A DNA stretch of 64,000 nt from Luteimonas kalidii (lineage in GTDB: Bacteria > Pseudomonadota > Gammaproteobacteria > Xanthomonadales > Xanthomonadaceae): assembly GCF_029887935.1 (NCBI RefSeq), contig NZ_JARXRO010000018.1:124001-188000 (forward strand), written 5' to 3'. Numbering within the stretch: position 1 is the stretch's first letter; each line of letters begins with the position of its first letter. Shown one piece after another: positions 8,830 through 17,578 of this stretch. The notes under the pieces are model-generated. The model searched no databases and had not been told where the DNA came from. It was given only the letters and a program-made list of their open reading frames with translations. The position numbers and the translations under genes are program-made.

Positions 8830-9792
8830 ATGTCCGGATCCACTGGCAGGCGCGCGCTCATGCTCGCGCTCTCGGCGGTCACGATGGTCGCTGCCGCAAC
8901 ACCGGCGCTGGCCCAGCGCCAGAGCGCGCAGGAGCGGCGCCAGGAACAGGTGGCGCAGATTCCCACCTGCGCCCAGCCGCTGGGCGCGATCTCGGTGCTC
9001 GAACCCGAGGACGGCGTGCACTGGTGGACGGGGCAGCAGTTGCCCGCGCCGTCGCGGCTGATCAAGGTGTTCGTGAACAAGTCGCGCTGCTTCACCCTGG
9101 TCGACCGCGGCGCCGGCCTGGACGCGGCGATGCGCGAACGCGACCTCGGCGCCGACGGCGAGCTGCGGGTGCGCTCGAACGTGGGCAAGGGTCAGATCAA
9201 GGCGGCCGACTACGTGATGGTCCCGGACCTGATCGGCGCCAACAACAACTCCGGCGGCAATGCCGTGGGCGGGCTGCTGGGTGGCCTGATCGGCGGCCGC
9301 GCGGGCGCGCTCGTGGGCGGACTGAACTTCAAGAGCAAGACCGCCGACGTCGTGCTCACGGTCACCGACGTGCGCTCGTCCGAGCAGCTGGCGATGGCCG
9401 AAGGCCACGCCAAGAAGACCGACATCGGCTGGGGTGCCGGCGGTGGGCTGTTCGGCGGCAGCGGCCTCGGCGCCGCGGGCGTGGGCGGCTATGCCAATAC
9501 CGAACTGGGCCAGGTGATCACGCTGGCCTACCTGCAGGCCTATACCGACTTGGTCGCGCAGCTGGGCGGCCTGCCGGACAACGCCTCGGCCGCGAACGCG
9601 CAGCAGGCGGTCACCGTGACCAAGCCGGCGCGCCTGTTCACGGGGCCGGACGGCAAGGGCGTGGTGCGCTCGCTGGACGTGGGGATGATGCTCTACCCCA
9701 CGGGAGCGAAGGAAGGAATGATGTGGGAGGTCGAAGACGAGCTCGGGAACAAGGGCTGGGTGTCCTCGACCCTGCTGGAACTGTCGCGCTGA
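8830..9792 (+). CDS. CsgG/HfaB-family secreted protein with C-terminal SH3-like domain
   Basis: The 320-residue protein starts at the ATG at 8830, behind a GAGGGG ribosome site, and has a signal peptide cleaved near ALAQ. The body resembles the CsgG/HfaB family (outer-membrane lipoproteins that form curli or holdfast export channels): a segment on reading a Cys-rich DRG region, then AADYVMVPDL, then a beta-rich TVTDVRSSEQ part. Two glycine-rich patches (about residues 138-167 and 201-221) look like glycine zippers. Residues about 260-320 form a bacterial SH3-like domain. There is no lipobox, unlike true CsgG, and no csgA/B/E/F genes lie nearby, so a curli role is not supported. It is followed by a strong terminator. 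Confidence 0.65.
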   Translation: MSGSTGRRALMLALSAVTMVAAATPALAQRQSAQERRQEQVAQIPTCAQPLGAISVLEPEDGVHWWTGQQLPAPSRLIKVFVNKSRCFTLVDRGAGLDAAMRERDLGADGELRVRSNVGKGQIKAADYVMVPDLIGANNNSGGNAVGGLLGGLIGGRAGALVGGLNFKSKTADVVLTVTDVRSSEQLAMAEGHAKKTDIGWGAGGGLFGGSGLGAAGVGGYANTELGQVITLAYLQAYTDLVAQLGGLPDNASAANAQQAVTVTKPARLFTGPDGKGVVRSLDVGMMLYPTGAKEGMMWEVEDELGNKGWVSSTLLELSR

Positions 9793-9822
9793 GTCCTGCG
9801 ACAGGTGCCCGAACGTCGCGAA

Positions 9823-9844
9823 GGCCGCCCACGGGCGGCCTTTT
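9823..9844 (+). terminator. Rho-independent terminator after the CsgG-like gene
   Basis: A 7-bp GC stem (GGCCGCC / GGCGGCC) with a 4-base loop is followed by TTTT, 30 bases after the stop codon. It separates the cell-wall cluster from ybeD-lipB-lipA. Confidence 0.85.
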
Positions 9845-9898
9845 GCGTTCCGCCGGCGGTGGTTTGGGTTCCGCGCCCGCAGCCCCATAATCGGTCTC

Positions 9899-10177
9899 AT
9901 GGAAATCAAGTCCGACAACCCAGATCACGGCTTCCAGTTCCCGGGCACGTTCGAGATCACCGCGATGGGGGCCGCCAACATCGGCCTCGAGAGCGAGATC
10001 CCGCGCCTGCTCACCGAGGCCGGCCTTACGGTGCTGGAAGAGAGCATTGCCTGGCGCGAGTCCACCGGTGGCCGCTACGTCTCGGTGAAGCTGAGTTTCC
10101 GTGCCGAGGACCGCGCCCAGTACGAGGCCGCGCACACCGCCCTGCGCGGGCACCCGGAAGTGAAGTGGACGCTGTAG
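9899..10177 (+). CDS. ybeD: YbeD/DUF493 family protein
   Basis: This 92-residue cytosolic protein has the alpha/beta ACT-like fold of the DUF493 family: an N-terminal FQFPGTFEI strand, a GLTVLEE stretch and a C-terminal HPEVKWTL end. YbeD commonly sits between dacA and lipB in gammaproteobacteria, as it does here, but its molecular role is not established; a regulatory or lipoylation-linked function has been suggested from context. The stop is 25 bases before lipB. Confidence 0.9.
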   Translation: MEIKSDNPDHGFQFPGTFEITAMGAANIGLESEIPRLLTEAGLTVLEESIAWRESTGGRYVSVKLSFRAEDRAQYEAAHTALRGHPEVKWTL

Positions 10178-10202
10178 GACGTCCGCTGTACCGGGCGAGC
10201 CG

Positions 10203-10937
10203 GTGATGAGCGGGCTCGCGGCCGGGTGCGACAGGTCGGCGGATCGGCCCGTCGCGACCGTGCACCCGCACGGTTTGGTCCGCGACCTCGGGCGCCAGCC
10301 CTACGAACCGGTCTGGCGCGCCATGCAGCGCTTCACCGACGGGCGTGGCGACGACACACTCGACGAGTTGTGGGTGGTCGAGCACGATCCCGTGTTCACG
10401 CTCGGCCAGGCCGGCAAGCCGGAGCACGTGCTGATGCCCGGCGACATCCCGGTGCTGCACGTCGACCGGGGCGGCCAGGTGACCTACCACGGGCCGGGAC
10501 AGCTGGTGGTGTACCCGCTGCTCGACATCAAGCGCCTGAAGCTGGGCGTGCGCGACTATGTCTGCCGCATCGAGCAGGCGGTGATCGACACGCTCGCGGA
10601 GTGGAACATCGTCGGCGCACGCCGCGTCGGGGCCCCCGGGGTTTACGTGGGCGAGGCGAAGATCGCCGCGCTCGGCATCCGCGTCCGCCACGGGCGCACC
10701 TTCCACGGGCTGGCGTTCAACATCGCCATGGACACCCGGCCGTTCCGGCGCATCAATCCCTGCGGCTACGCCGGGCTGCAGGTGGTGTCGATGCTAGACT
10801 TGGGTGGTCCGTCCGGCCCCGACGCGGTGAAGCCCGTGCTGCTGGACGCGCTGGCCCGCCAGTTCGGGCTGGCCCTGCAGCCGGCGCCGCCGCCCGGGCT
10901 GGCCGCCGTCCCTCCCTCCGCGCCGCAAGCCGCCTGA
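10203..10937 (+). CDS. lipB: Octanoyl-[acyl carrier protein]:protein N-octanoyltransferase LipB
   Basis: LipB moves the octanoyl group from acyl carrier protein to the lipoyl domains of 2-oxoacid dehydrogenases and GcvH. The 244-residue protein has the [11 protein letters not shown] motif, the invariant Lys153 (AKIAALG) and the acyl-accepting Cys187 in the NPCGYAG motif. The start is either GTG at 10203 or the next codon, ATG at 10206. Residues beyond about 225 are a short Pro/Ala tail. lipA follows after 6 bases. A -10-like element lies inside its 3' end (see 10792-10800). Confidence 0.95.
   Translation: MMSGLAAGCDRSADRPVATVHPHGLVRDLGRQPYEPVWRAMQRFTDGRGDDTLDELWVVEHDPVFTLGQAGKPEHVLMPGDIPVLHVDRGGQVTYHGPGQLVVYPLLDIKRLKLGVRDYVCRIEQAVIDTLAEWNIVGARRVGAPGVYVGEAKIAALGIRVRHGRTFHGLAFNIAMDTRPFRRINPCGYAGLQVVSMLDLGGPSGPDAVKPVLLDALARQFGLALQPAPPPGLAAVPPSAPQAA
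10792..10800 (+). promoter_or_regulatory. Possible internal extended -10 element for lipA, inside lipB
   Basis: TGC followed by TAGACT lies within lipB, about 143 bases before the lipA start. It forces a CTA leucine codon, which is rare in this GC-rich genome. No -35 match is visible. Confidence 0.25.
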
Positions 10938-10943
10938 GACCCC

Positions 10944-11951
10944 ATGTCCGAATCCAGCCCGCGTTCCATCCCGCTGCAGGTCGTCCAGGCCGGCGCCCAG
11001 GCGTCGCTGGAGACCGGCGCCAAGCAGCTGGCGGGCGACAAGATCGCGCGTTCGCCGGTCGAGTTCGTCGACGCGCCGGTGCTGCGCAAGCCGTCCTGGA
11101 TCCGGGTGCGGATCCCCTCCAACGGCGCCGTGGCGGCGCTCAAATCCAAGCTCCGCGCGAACCGCCTGGTCACCGTGTGCGAGGAGGCCAGCTGCCCGAA
11201 CATCCACGAATGTTTCGGCCACGGCACCGCGACCTTCATGATCCTCGGCGAGGTCTGCACCCGCCGTTGCAGTTTCTGCGACGTGGCCCACGGCCGGCCC
11301 AAGCCGCCGGACGCGTCCGAGCCGCTGCACCTGGCGCAGACGATCGCGGACATGGGGCTCAAGTACGTGGTGATCACCTCGGTCGACCGCGACGACCTGC
11401 GCGACGGCGGCGCCCAGCACTTCGTCGACTGCATCCGCGAGGTACGCGCGCATGCGCCCGGCATCCGGATCGAGATCCTGACCCCCGACTTCCGCGGCCG
11501 CGGCCGGATGGAGCGCGCGCTGGAGATCCTCGCCGCCGATCCGCCGGACGTGTTCAACCACAACGTCGAAACCGTGCCCGAGCTGTACCGCAACGTGCGT
11601 CCCGGCGCGGACTACCAGTGGTCGCTGACCCTGCTGCAGAAGTTCAAGGCGCAGCATCCTGGCGTGCCGACCAAGTCCGGGATCATGCTCGGCCTGGGCG
11701 AGACCATGGAGCAGGTGCAGGGCACGCTGCGGGACCTGCGGGCGCACGACGTCGAGATGGTCACCATCGGGCAATACCTGCAGCCCAGCGCCCATCACCA
11801 CCCGGTGCTGCGCTACTGGACGCCGGACGAGTTCAAGGCGCTGGAGGACTACGGCATGTCCCTGGGCTTCAGCCATGTCGCCTCGGGCCCGCTGGTGCGC
11901 TCGTCCTACCATGCCGACCGCCAGGCCATGGAAGCGGGCGTCGCCGCCTGA
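10944..11951 (+). CDS. lipA: Lipoyl synthase LipA
   Basis: LipA is a radical SAM enzyme that inserts two sulfurs into protein-bound octanoyl groups. The product has 335 residues. The auxiliary 4Fe-4S cluster ligands are Cys79, Cys84 and Cys90 (C-x4-C-x5-C). The SAM cluster ligands are Cys105, Cys109 and Cys112 (C-x3-C-x2-C). The C-terminal RSSYHAD motif, whose Ser binds the auxiliary cluster, is present. It follows lipB by 6 bases, so octanoyl transfer and sulfur insertion are co-expressed. Confidence 0.97.
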   Translation: MSESSPRSIPLQVVQAGAQASLETGAKQLAGDKIARSPVEFVDAPVLRKPSWIRVRIPSNGAVAALKSKLRANRLVTVCEEASCPNIHECFGHGTATFMILGEVCTRRCSFCDVAHGRPKPPDASEPLHLAQTIADMGLKYVVITSVDRDDLRDGGAQHFVDCIREVRAHAPGIRIEILTPDFRGRGRMERALEILAADPPDVFNHNVETVPELYRNVRPGADYQWSLTLLQKFKAQHPGVPTKSGIMLGLGETMEQVQGTLRDLRAHDVEMVTIGQYLQPSAHHHPVLRYWTPDEFKALEDYGMSLGFSHVASGPLVRSSYHADRQAMEAGVAA

Positions 11952-12057
11952 ACCGCGCGCCTGCTGCCCCGGCCGTGCGGGGCAGGGCGCGGATCGGCGG
12001 ATCTGCGCGGGCAGCGACCGGTCGCACGGCGTTCACACCACCTGCCCCGCGCCTCGC

Positions 12058-12063
12058 TAGAGT
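12058..12063 (+). promoter_or_regulatory. Possible -10 element upstream of prc
   Basis: TAGAGT in the context GCTAGAGTGG lies about 98 bases before the prc start, in the 209-base gap after lipA. It is a weaker member of the GCTAGAAT-like elements in this window. Confidence 0.25.
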
Positions 12064-12160
12064 GGGGCGGACCCTGCAACTTTAAGCACTGGTGCGGGGT
12101 CGAACCCCGGCGGCACAGTGGATGCGTCGCTCCCTTGGCCGTTCTCCAGGATCGTTTCCG

Positions 12161-14347
12161 ATGAAATTCACCCGCCTCGTCGCCGTGCCGCTGATCGCCC
12201 TGGCGCTGACCGTGCCGCTGGGCCTGATGGCCCAGGCCGACGGCGACGCATTGCCGGGTGCGCCCAGCGCCGAGCAGGTCACCACCTCGAAGCTGGTGTA
12301 TGGCCTGCTGTCCGACAGCCGCTACGCCTACCGGCCCCGGCCGCTCGACGCGACGATGTCGAGCGAGATCTTCGACCACTACCTCGAGGCGCTCGATGGC
12401 GGCAAGCTGTTCTTCACCGCCGGCGACGTCGACCGCTTCCGCGCCTACGAGAAGGGCATGGGCGAGTCGGTGCGCAGCGGCAACCTCGAACCGGCGTACA
12501 CCATCTTCGCGCTCTACAAGCAGCGCGTCGCGGATCGCGTCGCCTACGCACGCGGGCTGCTCGAGCAGGACATGTTCGATTTCACCGGCGACGACCGCTG
12601 GGAGTACGACCGCGAGGACGCCGCGTGGGCCGCCGATGCCGCCGCGCTGGATGCGCTGTGGAAGCAGTCGGTGCGCAACGACTGGCTGCGTCTCAAGCTC
12701 GCCGGCAAGCAGCCCGACGAGATCCGCAAGACCCTCGACCGCCGCTACCTCAACCTCGCCAACAGCGTGGCGGCGCTGGACCAGGAGGATGCGTTCCAGT
12801 CCTTCCTCAACGCCTATACGTCGACCGTCGATCCGCACACCGACTACATGAATCCGCGGACGGCCAAGCTGTTCACCCAGAGCATGTCGCTGTCGCTGGA
12901 AGGCATCGGTGCACAGCTGCAGAAGCAGGACGACGTGGTGGTGATCCGCGAACTGATCGCGGGCGGGCCGGCCGCGATCAGCGGCAAGTTCAAGCCCGGC
13001 GATCGCATCGTCGGCGTCGGCCAGGGTGCCAGTGGTGCCATGGAGGACGTGGTCGGCTGGCGGCTGGACGACGTGGTCGAGAAGATCAAGGGTCCGAAGG
13101 ACACCCAGGTGCGCCTGGACGTGGTGCCCGGCGAAGCGACGCTCGACAGCAAGCCGGTGCGCATCGTGTTGACGCGCGCGCGGGTGAAGCTGGAGGAGCA
13201 GGCTGCGAAGTCCGAGATCATCACCCTGCCGGCGCCGGCCAGCGGCGGAGCCGACAAGCGCATCGGCGTGATCAAGCTGCCGGCGTTCTACCAGGATTTC
13301 GAAGGCCGTCGTACCCGCAACGGCGAATACACGTCAGCCACCCGCGACGTGTCCCGCCTGCTGGAGCAGTTCCGCACCGACGGCGTCGACGGCGTGGTGC
13401 TGGACCTGCGCAACAACGGCGGCGGCTCGCTCAACGAGGCGATCGAACTCACCGGCCTGTTCATCGACAAGGGTCCGGTGGTGCAGGTGCGCGAGTCTGG
13501 CGGGCGCGTGAGCGTGGAAGGCGACCGCACCCCCGGCGTGAGCTGGGACGGCCCGCTGGCGGTGCTGATCAACCGCAGTTCGGCCTCGGCCTCGGAGATC
13601 TTCGCCGGCGCCATCCAGGACTACGGCCGCGGCCTGGTCATCGGCGAGACCTCGTTCGGCAAGGGCACGGTGCAGAACATCGTGCCGCTGGACCGCTGGC
13701 CCGCCAACGAAGGCGACCGCTACGGCCACGTCAAGCTCACCATCGCCCAGTTCTTCCTGCCCGGCGGCAGCAGCACCCAGAACAAGGGCGTCGTCCCCGA
13801 CATCGCGTTCCCGGTGACGGTGGATGCGAGCGAGTTCGGCGAGAGCACCTACGACAACGCGCTCGAGTGGCGCCAGATCGCGGCCGTTCCGCACCAGCGC
13901 TATGGCGATTTCTCGCCCCTGCTGCCCCGGCTCGAAGCCCTGCACGCCGCGCGCGTGAAGCAGGACAAGGAGTTCCAGTGGTGGACGGCCGACGTGGCCG
14001 AGTTCCGCGCCGAGCGCGAGAAGAGCTACGTTTCGCTCAACGAGGCCGAGCGCCGCGCCGAGCGCGACCGCGATGCCGCCAAGCGTGAGCGTCGTCAGGA
14101 GCAGCGCAAGGCGCTTGGCTTGGCGCTGGACCCGCTGGCCGATACCAAGGACGACGGCCTGCAGGCCAGCGAGCGCAACATCGCCGAAGACGCCGCGCGC
14201 GAAAAGGCCGCCGAGAAGCGCCCCGATCCGCTGCTGCGAGAGTCGGCGGCCATCCTCGCCGACGCCGTGCGCCTGCTCAACAGCGACCGCCAGCTGTCGG
14301 CCCAGGTGTTGCCGGAGTCGACGGTGCCGGGAGTGTGGGCGCAGTAG
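12161..14347 (+). CDS. prc: Tail-specific (C-terminal processing) periplasmic protease Prc
   Basis: Prc is an S41-family serine protease of the periplasm that degrades proteins through their nonpolar C-termini and, in E. coli, controls the peptidoglycan hydrolase MepS. The ATG at 12161 gives 728 residues with a signal peptide (ending about LMAQA). After a helical N-terminal part, a PDZ domain spans roughly residues 240-330. The S41 core contains the SASASEIF and FGKGTVQ motifs, giving a Ser476/Lys501 dyad with the same 25-residue spacing as in E. coli Prc. A charged helical C-terminal domain follows. Start sites at 12092 and 12122 are in frame but lie before the signal peptide. Confidence 0.94.
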   Translation: MKFTRLVAVPLIALALTVPLGLMAQADGDALPGAPSAEQVTTSKLVYGLLSDSRYAYRPRPLDATMSSEIFDHYLEALDGGKLFFTAGDVDRFRAYEKGMGESVRSGNLEPAYTIFALYKQRVADRVAYARGLLEQDMFDFTGDDRWEYDREDAAWAADAAALDALWKQSVRNDWLRLKLAGKQPDEIRKTLDRRYLNLANSVAALDQEDAFQSFLNAYTSTVDPHTDYMNPRTAKLFTQSMSLSLEGIGAQLQKQDDVVVIRELIAGGPAAISGKFKPGDRIVGVGQGASGAMEDVVGWRLDDVVEKIKGPKDTQVRLDVVPGEATLDSKPVRIVLTRARVKLEEQAAKSEIITLPAPASGGADKRIGVIKLPAFYQDFEGRRTRNGEYTSATRDVSRLLEQFRTDGVDGVVLDLRNNGGGSLNEAIELTGLFIDKGPVVQVRESGGRVSVEGDRTPGVSWDGPLAVLINRSSASASEIFAGAIQDYGRGLVIGETSFGKGTVQNIVPLDRWPANEGDRYGHVKLTIAQFFLPGGSSTQNKGVVPDIAFPVTVDASEFGESTYDNALEWRQIAAVPHQRYGDFSPLLPRLEALHAARVKQDKEFQWWTADVAEFRAEREKSYVSLNEAERRAERDRDAAKRERRQEQRKALGLALDPLADTKDDGLQASERNIAEDAAREKAAEKRPDPLLRESAAILADAVRLLNSDRQLSAQVLPESTVPGVWAQ

Positions 14348-14378
14348 TGACGGGCCGAGGCCGGCCCGGCGGAAGCGG

Positions 14379-14399
14379 CGCCTGGACTGATGCCAGGCG
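14379..14399. terminator. Hairpin between convergent prc and ppa
   Basis: A 7-bp stem (CGCCTGG / CCAGGCG) with a 7-base loop sits between the two convergent genes. No U-run follows on either strand, so intrinsic termination is uncertain. Confidence 0.3.
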
Positions 14400-14408
14400 T
14401 CGCGCGCG

Positions 14409-14951
14409 TCAGCCCTGGGCCTTCTGCGCGTTGTGGCGCTCGATCGCGTAGACCAGGATCTTCTTCGCCTCTTCGGCGTTGCCCCAGCCCTCCAGCTTGA
14501 CCCACTTGCCCTTCTCGAGATCCTTGTAGTGCTCGAAGAAGTGGCCGATGCGCTCGAGCCAGTGGGTGCTCACCTGGTCGATGTTCTCGACGTGGGCATA
14601 GCCCTGGAACACCTTGGTCACCGGCACCGCCAGCAGCTTCTCGTCGCTGCCGGCCTCGTCGGTCATCTTCAGCACGCCGACCGGGCGGCAGCGGATCACC
14701 GACCCGGGCACCAGCGGCAGCGGCAGCACCACCAGTACGTCGGCCGGATCGCCGTCGCCGCACAGCGTGTGCGGCACGTAGCCGTAGTTGCAGGGGTAGC
14801 GCATCGGCGTGGACAGCACGCGGTCGACGAAGATCGCGCCGCTCTCCTTGTCGACCTCGTACTTGACCGGCTCGGCGTCCTTCGGGATCTCGATGATGAC
14901 GTTGATTTCGTCGGGCGGATTCTTCCCGGTGGAGACGTGGTCGAGACCCAT
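14409..14951 (-). CDS. ppa: Inorganic pyrophosphatase, family I
   Basis: The soluble Mg-dependent enzyme hydrolyses pyrophosphate in the cytosol. The ATG at 14951 gives 180 residues, the usual length for bacterial family I enzymes. The signature GDGDPADVLVV supplies the Asp residues that bind metal, and the YPCNYGYVP motif precedes it. Upstream in-frame residues look like spurious translation of a spacer. It runs towards prc. The membrane pyrophosphatase hppA is also encoded about 4 kb away, so the strain has both soluble and ion-pumping pyrophosphatases. Confidence 0.95.
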   Translation of the reverse strand: MGLDHVSTGKNPPDEINVIIEIPKDAEPVKYEVDKESGAIFVDRVLSTPMRYPCNYGYVPHTLCGDGDPADVLVVLPLPLVPGSVIRCRPVGVLKMTDEAGSDEKLLAVPVTKVFQGYAHVENIDQVSTHWLERIGHFFEHYKDLEKGKWVKLEGWGNAEEAKKILVYAIERHNAQKAQG

Positions 14952-15081
14952 GTGGCGAGAACTCCGGCGGCGCGGGCAGGGCCCGCAGATCAGGGAGCGG
15001 CATTCTACGCGAGCCAATGCTGCATTGCAGAACGCGCGCCCAGCCGCCCCAGGGTTTGCCCCAGGCAGGGTACGCCCCAGC

Positions 15082-15110
15082 TTCCTGACCTCCATACGCC
15101 ATCGTATACA
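15082..15110 (+). promoter_or_regulatory. Candidate promoter of the M91-RTX gene
   Basis: TTCCTG and TATACA are separated by 17 bases, ending 31 bases before the ATG at 15142. The AT-rich -10 stands out in this GC-rich spacer. It lies in the divergent gap with ppa. Confidence 0.4.
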
Positions 15111-15141
15111 TGTCCCACCTCGCTTCCACGGGATCCTTGCG

Positions 15142-16722
15142 ATGTCGATCCAGACCGATGCCGGCCGCCTTTCCGATGCCACTCCTGTCCGCACCGACGG
15201 CTACTGGGACGATCCCGCGGCGGAGAGCCGCCTGGCCTCGGCCGCCGACCTCGACCGCAACCCGGTCGCCCCCGACACGGTCGACGCCCCGCCGGTGGTC
15301 TCCCTGCTGCCGCGCCTGGCGGTCACGGAGATCGACGGCAACCAGAGCAACCCCGACGGGCGCACCGTCGGACAGACGCCGGACGGCAAGGACATCCAGG
15401 TAGATCCGCTGCACCGGGACCAGACCGTGTCGATCGCCCGCGAACGCACGCTGGCGGAGGCCGGGCTCGGCCAGACCTATGTCAGTTCCGATCAGCTGGT
15501 GCTCAGCACCGGCGGCGCCAGCGACCGCATCGGCGTGAGCCAGCGCGACGACGGCACCCTCGACGTGCAGGTCAACGGCCAGTCCTACGCCCTGCGCGTC
15601 GCCGACGGCCAGGAGCTGACCATCCGCACCGGCGCCGGCGACGACGTGATCGAGGTGGCCTCGAACGTGACCGTCAATATCGTCGCCGAAGGCGGCGAGG
15701 GCGAGGACACGATCGACATCGCCGGCAGCGGCGACAACCGTATCGACGGCGGTGATGGCGACGACACCATCACCCTGTCGGGCAGCGGCCGCAACGACGT
15801 GTTCGGTGGCAATGGCGCGGACGAGATCCAGGGCGGCAGCGGCGTCGACGTGATCTACGGCGGCGACGGCGACGACCGCATCGACGGCGGCGCTGGCCGC
15901 AACTACCTCGAGGGCGGTGCGGGTGCCGACACCATCCGCAGCCGCGGCACCGGCGACATGGTGTCCGGCGGTCTCGGCGACGACACCCTGCACGCCGCAC
16001 CCGGCGCCAGCGCGATCTACGCCGGGGCCGGCCGCGACACCATCGAAGGTGCAGGCAACGCCACCACCGTGTACGCGCAGGCGGTCGACGTGGTGAACGC
16101 CGCGACCGGCGCGCGTCCGACCGTGATCAACGTCGAGATCGATCCGCAGGTGGGCAGCAGCGTCACGGTCGAGGGCTCGGATGCGTTCGTGCAGCGCGTG
16201 CAGGCCGACATCGAGTTCCTGCGCGGCTCGCCGAACGGCCAGCGGATGCTGGCCGAGTTCGACCAGACCGCCGAGGCCCGCGGCAACTCGGTGACGATCA
16301 AGGAGCTGTCGAACGAACACAACGGATTCGCCATGCCCGCCGAGGACGGCGTGACCTGGGCCGACGTGCAGATCACCAACGGCCGCGCCGGTCCGGGCGT
16401 GGAGACCGACATCCGCTACAACCCGTCGTTCCACATGGACGCGTTCCCGGCGCCGGTGGTCGTGCTGTATCACGAGATGTCGCACGCCTACAACTTCGCC
16501 AACGGCACCCTGCAGCCGGGCAACTACAACGGTCCGGATGTCGTCGACCGCGGCATTTCCAATTCCGAGCGACAGGCCGTGGGTCTGGAGACCACCGCCG
16601 CGCCCTTCGACTTCGATGGCGATCCCGCCACGCCGCCCACCACCGCCAATCCCGACCACCTGACCGAGAACGGCCTGCGCGGCGAACTCGGCCTGCCGGA
16701 TCGACCCAGCTACGCCTTGTGA
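15142..16722 (+). CDS. RTX-repeat protein with M91-type zinc metallopeptidase domain
   Basis: The 526-residue protein has three parts. Residues 1-160 are acidic, have no signal peptide and match nothing I recognise. Residues about 165-300 hold GGxGxDxI/L nonapeptides typical of calcium-binding RTX beta-rolls. Residues about 330-526 contain HEMSH (444-448) followed by an NSERQAVG segment (Glu476), the HExxH-plus-Glu layout of the M91 family. Known members (NleD of E. coli, XopG of Xanthomonas, HopH1 of Pseudomonas) are type III effectors; NleD cleaves host MAP kinases. Here the RTX block precedes the catalytic domain, whereas type I substrates usually carry it at the C-terminus. Secretion route and substrate are unknown. 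The gene is monocistronic, with its own promoter candidate and terminator. Confidence 0.75.
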   Translation: MSIQTDAGRLSDATPVRTDGYWDDPAAESRLASAADLDRNPVAPDTVDAPPVVSLLPRLAVTEIDGNQSNPDGRTVGQTPDGKDIQVDPLHRDQTVSIARERTLAEAGLGQTYVSSDQLVLSTGGASDRIGVSQRDDGTLDVQVNGQSYALRVADGQELTIRTGAGDDVIEVASNVTVNIVAEGGEGEDTIDIAGSGDNRIDGGDGDDTITLSGSGRNDVFGGNGADEIQGGSGVDVIYGGDGDDRIDGGAGRNYLEGGAGADTIRSRGTGDMVSGGLGDDTLHAAPGASAIYAGAGRDTIEGAGNATTVYAQAVDVVNAATGARPTVINVEIDPQVGSSVTVEGSDAFVQRVQADIEFLRGSPNGQRMLAEFDQTAEARGNSVTIKELSNEHNGFAMPAEDGVTWADVQITNGRAGPGVETDIRYNPSFHMDAFPAPVVVLYHEMSHAYNFANGTLQPGNYNGPDVVDRGISNSERQAVGLETTAAPFDFDGDPATPPTTANPDHLTENGLRGELGLPDRPSYAL

Positions 16723-16763
16723 CCGGGGCAGGGAGCCGCGGCCACACGCTCCACGGATGGAGT

Positions 16764-16802
16764 GACGGGCAGTTCGCGCTTGGCGCGGGCTGCCCGTCTT
16801 TT
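16764..16802 (+). terminator. Rho-independent terminator after the M91-RTX gene
   Basis: A 9-bp stem (GACGGGCAG / CTGCCCGTC) with a second inner GC stem is followed by TTTT. It lies 42 bases after the stop and overlaps the first possible start codons of the next frame. Confidence 0.85.
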
Positions 16803-16871
16803 ATGGCCAGCCCGGCCGTCGGCAATCGCACCTCCCGCCGATTCTTGACCTATGCCGTGCAGACCCCGGAC

Positions 16872-17558
16872 GTGGCGCATGCCACGGTCGCACGCGCGCT
16901 GCCGGGAACCGGACGTTTCGCGGTGCTGGCCGCCCTGTGCGTCGCGATGTGCGCGCCGGCGCTCGCCGACAATACGCGCGCGCCGTCCAGACCTGCCCCG
17001 GAGGCTGCATCCATGTCCCATCGCGACGCAACGGCGGCCACGCAGGTCGATGACGAGGGCGCGCGCCTGTCGGTCCAGCTGACGCTGTTGGCTGCCGACA
17101 CCGTCGAGATCCGCTACCGGCTGCACAACGACGGCGCCGTCCCGCTGCTGGTGTTCGATCGTGGCGACCGCCGCGCCGTGCTCACCGGACGGCAGGCCGC
17201 CGGCGCAATCGGTACGCCGACGTTCGAGCACGCGGGCGATGGCGACGTCACCCTCCGGCATGCGGCGCGTTCGCTGCCCGACTCGCCCACCGGCCCGACC
17301 CTGCCCGCGACTCCGCTCGCGCGGCGACTGGATGCGGGCGACGCGCTAGAGGGGACGTTCCGGTTCCAGATTCCGGGAGCGTCGCCGCGACGGCTGCGCT
17401 GGTGCCTGGGGGTCGCGCCGTTGGCCGATGAGGACGGTCTGCTGCCCGATGGCGAGTCGGCCGGTCTGTGGCGCGCAGGCGCCGCTGCGGTGGCCCGCCA
17501 GCGCCTGCTGTGCACGCCGTGGTTCGAGGTCTCGACGGCGCGGTTCGAAGACCGCTGA
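16872..17558 (+). CDS. Secreted protein of unknown function
   Basis: The function is not recognised. The chosen GTG at 16872 gives 228 residues with a signal peptide cleaved near APALADN. Upstream in-frame starts at 16719 and 16803 fall in or on the preceding terminator, so they are unlikely. The mature protein looks beta-rich, with a VEIRYRLHNDG segment that resembles proteins with a single immunoglobulin-like sandwich, and two Cys residues (in RWCLG and LLCTPW) that could form a disulfide. The codon bias matches that of neighbouring genes. It converges on the L,D-transpeptidase-like gene across 20 bases. Confidence 0.6.
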   Translation: MAHATVARALPGTGRFAVLAALCVAMCAPALADNTRAPSRPAPEAASMSHRDATAATQVDDEGARLSVQLTLLAADTVEIRYRLHNDGAVPLLVFDRGDRRAVLTGRQAAGAIGTPTFEHAGDGDVTLRHAARSLPDSPTGPTLPATPLARRLDAGDALEGTFRFQIPGASPRRLRWCLGVAPLADEDGLLPDGESAGLWRAGAAAVARQRLLCTPWFEVSTARFEDR

Positions 17559-17578
17559 CCCGGCCCTGTCGCGCGCGC

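Noticed and set aside
14809..15141. Extended N-terminus for the RTX-M91 protein
   Set aside because: The upstream part is antisense to ppa; the ATG at 15142 fits the promoter candidate.
15142..16722. M91-RTX protein as an X-T4SS effector
   Set aside because: The C-terminus has no XVIPCD-like Gln-rich tail, and the gene is five kb from the operon with its own terminator.
16719..16871. Start of the orphan secreted protein at 16719 or 16803
   Set aside because: Both lie within or directly after the terminator hairpin and T-run, and would place 23 to 51 residues before the signal peptide.
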